Shown here piece after piece: positions 62,121 through 64,000 of a stretch of DNA of 64,000 bases. Each line of letters begins with the position of its first letter. The stretch's first letter is position 1. Source of the DNA: Ornithinimicrobium laminariae (GTDB taxonomy: Bacteria; Actinomycetota; Actinomycetes; Actinomycetales; Dermatophilaceae); assembly GCF_019457945.1 (NCBI RefSeq), contig NZ_JAHZSU010000003.1, positions 248,001-312,000 on the forward strand, read 5' to 3'. The notes beneath the pieces are model-generated. The model had not been told where the DNA came from. It ran no database searches and worked only from the letters and a program-made list of their open reading frames with translations. The position numbers and the translations under genes are program-made.

Positions 62121-64000
62121 ATGGACATCTGGCCTGGCCAGTCCTACCCCTTGGGTGCCACGTATGACGGCAGTGGAGTCAACTTCGCGTTGTTCTCCGA
62201 AATTGCCGAGAAGGTTGAGCTCTGCCTTGTTGACGACGAGCACAACGAGCAGCGCATTGAGTTGACCGAGGTCGACGCCCACGTCTGGCACGCCTACGTC
62301 CCCAACCTGCAGCCCGGACAGCGCTATGGCTTCCGCGTGCACGGCCCCTACGCGCCCGAGCACGGCCACCGCTGCAACCCGGCCAAGTTGCTCCTTGACC
62401 CCTACGCCAAGGCAATGGAGGGCAAGGGCGACGGCGGACAGGCGCTGTTCAGCTATAACTTCGACGACCCAGACTCCTTCAACGAGGAAGACTCCCTGGG
62501 GCACACGATGTACTCCGTCGTGGTTAACCCGTTCTTCCACTGGGGCGATGACCGTCCCCCACGGCACGAATACCACGACACGGTGATCTACGAGGCTCAC
62601 GTCAAGGGCCTCACCATGACGCACCCCGACATCCCTGAGGAGATCCGCGGCACCTACGCCGGCTTGGCGCACCCCGCGATCATCGATCACCTGAAGGAGT
62701 TGGGCATCACCGCGATTGAGTTGCTGCCGGTGCACCAGTTCGTCCAAGACTCCCACTTGCTCGACAAAGGCCTGTCCAACTACTGGGGCTACAACACCAT
62801 TGGCTTCTTGGCGCCCCACAACGGTTATGCCGCTTACGGCACCCAGGGCCAGCAGGTCACCGAGTTCAAGTCGATGGTTAAGGCGATGCACGAGGCTGGC
62901 ATTGAAGTCATCCTCGACGTGGTTTACAACCACACCGCTGAGGGCAGCCATATGGGCCCCACGATGTGCTTCCGAGGCATCGACAACGCTTCGTATTACC
63001 GACTCGTCGAGGACGAGAAGGAGCACTACTACGACACCACTGGCACCGGCAACAGCCTGCTGATGCGCAGCCCGCACGTGCTGCAGATCATTATGGACTC
63101 GCTGCGCTACTGGGTCACCGAGATGCACGTTGACGGTTTCCGCTTCGACTTGGCGGCCACGCTGGCCCGTCAGTTCCACGAAGTCGACAAGCTCTCGGCC
63201 TTCTTCGACATCATTCAGCAGGACCCAGTGGTTTCGCAGGTCAAGCTCATTGCTGAGCCCTGGGACCTTGGCGACGGTGGCTACCAGGTTGGCAACTTCC
63301 CTCCCCTGTGGACCGAATGGAACGGCCAATACCGCGACACTGTGCGCGACTTCTGGCGCGGCGCTCCCGGCTCATTGGGCGAGTTCGCTTCCCGGATCAC
63401 CGGCTCATCGGACCTCTACGAGCACTCCGGACGTCGCCCATACGCCTCGATTAACTTCATCACCGCCCACGATGGCTTCACACTGCGCGACTTGGTTTCT
63501 TACAACGAGAAGCACAACGATGCTAACGGCGAAGGTGGCAACGACGGCGAGGAGCACAACCGGTCGTGGAACAGCGGCGCTGAAGGCCCCACCGACGAGG
63601 TCGAGGTGCAAGAGCTGCGCCTCAAGCGCCACAAGAACTTCTTGACGACGCTGCTGCTCAGCCAAGGCGTGCCGATGATGTTGCACGGGGACGAGCTCGG
63701 CCGCACCCAGCAAGGGAACAACAATGTCTACGCGCAGGACAACGAACTGTCCTGGGTCGACTGGGAACTCAACGACAGTCAGCAAGAGCTGATGGAGTTC
63801 ACCAGCGACTTGATCCACCTGCGCGGCGACCACCCCGTCTTCCGTCGTCGCCGGTTCTTCGCTGGAGATGCCAGCCACGGTGGGCAGAGCGAGCTGGGCG
63901 ACATCATCTGGTTCAGCCCTAGCTGCAACGAGATGACCGACGACGCGTGGGCCAACAGCCGCAGCTCGATCATGGTGTTTCTCAACGGTCTCGCGATCTC
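62121..64000 (+). CDS. glgX: Glycogen debranching enzyme GlgX, partial
   Basis: At least 626 residues, running off the right edge. An N-terminal CBM48 domain (YPLGATYDGSGVNFALFS) is followed by a GH13 isoamylase-type barrel with DVVYNHTAEG, the nucleophile in GFRFDLAATL, the acid/base in IAEPWD and the third acid in FITAHDG. GlgX removes short side chains from phosphorylase-limited glycogen. The ATG at 62121 gives the family's usual start. It is downstream of, and opposite to, the tRNA cluster. Confidence 0.95.
   Translation, partial: MDIWPGQSYPLGATYDGSGVNFALFSEIAEKVELCLVDDEHNEQRIELTEVDAHVWHAYVPNLQPGQRYGFRVHGPYAPEHGHRCNPAKLLLDPYAKAMEGKGDGGQALFSYNFDDPDSFNEEDSLGHTMYSVVVNPFFHWGDDRPPRHEYHDTVIYEAHVKGLTMTHPDIPEEIRGTYAGLAHPAIIDHLKELGITAIELLPVHQFVQDSHLLDKGLSNYWGYNTIGFLAPHNGYAAYGTQGQQVTEFKSMVKAMHEAGIEVILDVVYNHTAEGSHMGPTMCFRGIDNASYYRLVEDEKEHYYDTTGTGNSLLMRSPHVLQIIMDSLRYWVTEMHVDGFRFDLAATLARQFHEVDKLSAFFDIIQQDPVVSQVKLIAEPWDLGDGGYQVGNFPPLWTEWNGQYRDTVRDFWRGAPGSLGEFASRITGSSDLYEHSGRRPYASINFITAHDGFTLRDLVSYNEKHNDANGEGGNDGEEHNRSWNSGAEGPTDEVEVQELRLKRHKNFLTTLLLSQGVPMMLHGDELGRTQQGNNNVYAQDNELSWVDWELNDSQQELMEFTSDLIHLRGDHPVFRRRRFFAGDASHGGQSELGDIIWFSPSCNEMTDDAWANSRSSIMVFLNGLAI

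Overview
The window reads as chromosomal DNA of a high-GC actinobacterium. The evidence is a phosphatidylinositol-mannoside (PIM) gene cluster (pimA, a PIM acyltransferase, pgsA and a HIT-family gene) close to thrS, a deazaflavin (F420)-type reductase, a DtxR/IdeR-type iron box, and many ATGA-coupled genes. Genus or species cannot be fixed from this sequence.

Layout. (1) 1-8.4 kb: the PIM operon on the minus strand, then an F420-type reductase, an Ltp-like repeat protein, a GNAT-like protein, thrS and a small membrane protein. (2) 8.9-11 kb: a GIY-YIG/DUF2075 helicase-like protein translationally coupled to a MazG-like pyrophosphohydrolase, a plausible defence pair. (3) 11-15.7 kb: a coupled operon of aldehyde dehydrogenase, hydroxyacid dehydrogenase and two membrane proteins, next to a LysR regulator and a near-perfect palindrome. 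(4) 15.8-20.1 kb: a gene graveyard with a frameshifted membrane-protein paralogue, wrecked isocitrate lyase and malate synthase genes (the glyoxylate shunt) and a broken DUF5655-type nuclease. (5) 20.3-22.2 kb: an N5-(carboxyethyl)ornithine synthase-like dehydrogenase and a beta-carbonic anhydrase.

(6) About 22.2-43.9 kb: a GC-rich integrative and conjugative element (ICE) abutting a tRNA-Val(CAC). It holds a type IV secretion/coupling set (M23 peptidase, two DUF6112-like proteins, TrbL-like, SCO6880-like, VirB4-like, TraD-like, SSB, DUF4913) and a large serine recombinase at the tRNA end. Its only relaxase in the window is truncated and fused head-on to a truncated transfer gene, so the element is probably not self-mobile. 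Extra genes interrupt the conserved order: a RloC-like zinc-hook ATPase, a DprA-like protein, a TIGR02391/Ymh protein and a protein with an RNxxxH motif; the last two both look like HEPN-type proteins. Beside the latter, on the opposite strand, lies a circularly permuted tRNA-like sequence resembling the tRNA-mimic module of bacterial YrlA (Y) RNAs. A strongly structured leader precedes the recombinase.

(7) 44-64 kb: ordinary chromosome. It has an aminotransferase class IV gene, pta-ackA, a universal stress protein, a hydrolase-OsmC fusion, a DUF427 protein, a CtlX-like hydrolase, release factor 3, a metal-handling set (membrane protein, PCuAC-like lipoprotein, DyP peroxidase), a 32-residue membrane peptide, a siderophore-interacting protein behind an iron box, a TVP38 protein, an AraC regulator, a cupredoxin with a coupled membrane protein, three tRNAs (Val-GAC, Cys-GCA, Gly-GCC) and the start of glgX.

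Taken together, the chromosome makes and excretes acetate through Pta-AckA but appears to have lost the glyoxylate bypass, at least at this locus. The ICE appears to have become a platform carrying candidate anti-phage or RNA-targeting genes.
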